Origin: Agarophyton chilense
Lineage: Eukaryota; Rhodophyta; Florideophyceae; Gracilariales; Gracilariaceae
Reading direction: 5' to 3'
Length of the DNA: 64,000 nucleotides
Assembly (NCBI GenBank): GCA_030374765.1
Contig: JARGXX010000022.1
Location: forward strand, 1,488,001 to 1,552,000
Positions 62,149 to 64,000 of the stretch are shown here, in pieces. Position numbers and translations under genes: made by a program. The notes under the pieces were generated by a model. The model worked only from the letters and a program-made list of their open reading frames with translations. It searched no databases and had not been told where the DNA came from. How positions within the stretch are numbered: position 1 is the first letter of the stretch; each line of letters begins with the position of its first letter.

Positions 62149-64000
62149 AGGCTATTATAGTTTGGTTTATCACCGCTATGGTGTTGAGTAAGGTGTCGAT
62201 CTTCCACGACAGCTGTGAAAGATAGGTGTCTGTGTCCATGAAGATTGTAGGCTGCACTTGTGTATCGACTCTTGATTTTGGCGCCATTTGGCAAAGGGGT
62301 GCGATTTAAAAATCTGTGCCATCTGCGAAGGTAAGTCATACAAAGGCCTAAATCTTTAGGATTTCGAGGAACTATGAATATCTTCTCGGAACGGAGCAAG
62401 CGGTGGACACGTACGTCTATGCCCCATCGGCACCGAGTGTAACACGCAAGGTGGCATACTGTCGTCGATATCCGTCACCCAGAAGGTTCGCAGTGCTGTT
62501 TGCAGTCCATAATCCTTTCCCGCTTTTCGAATCCTCCCACACCCCGACGCTCTTTAGCTCGTATTCTAGGGGAGAGAAAGTGCTAACCATCTCTCTGGAG
62601 CCCGCTGTTGCGCCTATTGCTGGCACCCCAAACACAAAAAAGATCGCTTGAAAAGCTTCAAAGTGGACCCGATAAGACATGCGGCACACGCTGGCACGTC
62701 AGCAGCACGTACTCGTACCTTGTCGTGGTTCCTCAGCGCCAACCCTTCATCCGGAGTTCGGTGGCATCGCACGTAGCTTCGCACAGGGGCCAAAGAACTA
62801 TGGCTGTCGCTGCTTCGCCACCGCCGTCCCAATATTCGAGACTTCTAAGCAATATACATATTTTCCTGCAGAACGTCGCTCGTCTGGTCCTCATTGGTCC
62901 TTGACACGGTCTCGAGGCAGATGCCTCAATCAGATGAATTTCTATGTGTGTGAGCGATTTCCCTTGTGCGTTTAGCTTCTTCGATTAGCCATCCAAACGA
63001 CGCCGATGTACTATAGTAAAGCACTTGTAGCCTGATAGTATCCAGATGCCACCCATGTGTTCCGCCGAGCTCCAACCGCGAAGTGCTTCTTGCGCAACAA
63101 TAAAACTGGACTGATTCGCTTACGACTTTTAGTTGATATATTGTTCCCCAGTTAGAGATGGCGCTTGTTAAGGACGGATGATAGCTTGGTAAAGCTCCAT
63201 CACATTTCAATCCCTATGACGAAAAAAGCTCGTTAAGATTGCAATAAATCGCAATCCCGTCGATGGAAACCGATCCCTGCCAGCTGCTGTTAACTCACTA
63301 TTCTACACAGTCAAACAATCGATCTCACGTACAATACTGAGGTGCACAGTGATTCGGCCTTCCTGGACAAGCCTCGCATGTATTCGATGGACTCTCTCAA
63401 ATGCTCAATCGCTTTTTGCTTCCGCTATTGTTGGCACCAATCTGGCAATACTATCACTGGACAAATAACCTTTGAGTTGGCGAACTCTGAACGGTCTAAA
63501 ATAACTTGTCTTGCATCAATTGAGCTGCTATGCATCAGACACAAGTCGTTCGATGATGAAATGGTAGTTACAATCTTGGCCTCCACCTTGACAGAAATGT
63601 GTCTGATGGATCCCCTGACACTTCAATAGAAGTGGCGGTAGACCGTAACAAAGAGAAAAAGTGGAAACAGATCCATTCCGTTTCACGCATGGTTCTTGAA
63701 ATCAATGCTCCGGTGAATAGGGTCTCATCAAAGCATCAGCTAAGTTGGCTTTGTGTTTTGTTGTTATCATCGCGCGCGGAGTTAACCAGCTTGTGAGGAC
63801 TCCCTTCGAGTAGGGAACTTCTGAGAACTGTTGCGATCCATTTTTGGCATTTTTGACGCTTCTGAGCACCGTCACCAACCTGGAGAAGTGTACAGCTACG
63901 AAAATTGGAAAAGGAATCTTTCCTCTTCACTTCTTGCAAGTGCCGAATCGACACGACGTCGGCGGTGTCGCAAAAGTGACCAGCCAGAGGTCTAGGCTCA
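62149..64000. other. Right end of window, no gene recognised
   Basis: Contains the probable promoter of the SANT gene. A plus-strand frame at 63378-63629 (83 codons from its first ATG, MYSMDSLKCSIAF) has protein-like composition and may be an exon of a gene running out of the window, but no domain supports it. Confidence 0.35.

Overview
The window is nuclear DNA of a eukaryote with compact, intron-poor genes. Three genes need a short GT-AG intron to make sense (177, 80 and 131 bp), and in each case splicing restores a recognised domain or protein. The conserved genes (Rab3GAP1, NADH-cytochrome b5 reductase, a NELF-C/D-like protein, ribosomal protein eL37, an Rpp21/Rpr2-type RNase P subunit) are eukaryotic housekeeping or regulatory genes. 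Few introns, mixed base composition and a large load of very young LTR retrotransposons would suit a macroalga such as a red alga, but nothing here fixes the species, so that is only a guess.

Layout. 1-4.9 kb: sparse, with a spliced C2H2 zinc-finger gene and a decayed non-LTR retrotransposon tail. 4.9-19.5 kb: a dense gene block with alternating strands: Rab3GAP1 (+), RING-H2 E3 (-), a basic Ser-rich orphan (+), cytochrome b5 reductase (-), an orphan (+), NELF-C/D (-), eL37 (+), RNase P subunit (-). Pairs are convergent or divergent with short gaps. 19.5-22.2 kb: no convincing gene, but short hairpin-forming repeats.

22.16-50.58 kb: a tandem array of one Ty3/gypsy chromovirus (family A) on the minus strand. 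It reads LTR - internal 1 (truncated) - LTR remnant - internal 2 - LTR - internal 3 - LTR, with copies nearly identical. Each full unit (about 10.2 kb) has gag, a nucleocapsid segment behind an in-frame UGA, a pol frame with PR-RT-RH-INT and a very long disordered tail, a chromodomain in the -1 frame, and a convergent antisense ORF of 371 codons between the chromodomain and the 3' LTR. The UGA falls exactly on the first cysteine of a CCHC zinc knuckle, so the element seems to need up to three recoding steps, or has frozen defects. The antisense ORF has its own AATAAA and could be driven by a palindromic TATA motif in the LTR.

50.62-52.61 kb: a 2-kb near-perfect palindrome. It is a pair of inverted 918-bp LTRs of a second retrotransposon family (B) around 159 bp that begin with a primer binding site identical to that of family A. 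The site fits the 3' end of a tRNA with C1-G72 and A73, as in eukaryotic tRNA-Tyr.

52.6-64 kb: gene-poor, with diverged repeats, a decayed minus-strand coding region, a secreted CAP-domain protein with a Cys-rich tail, a second non-LTR retrotransposon tail of the same family as at 2.7 kb, and a SANT/Myb-domain nuclear protein.
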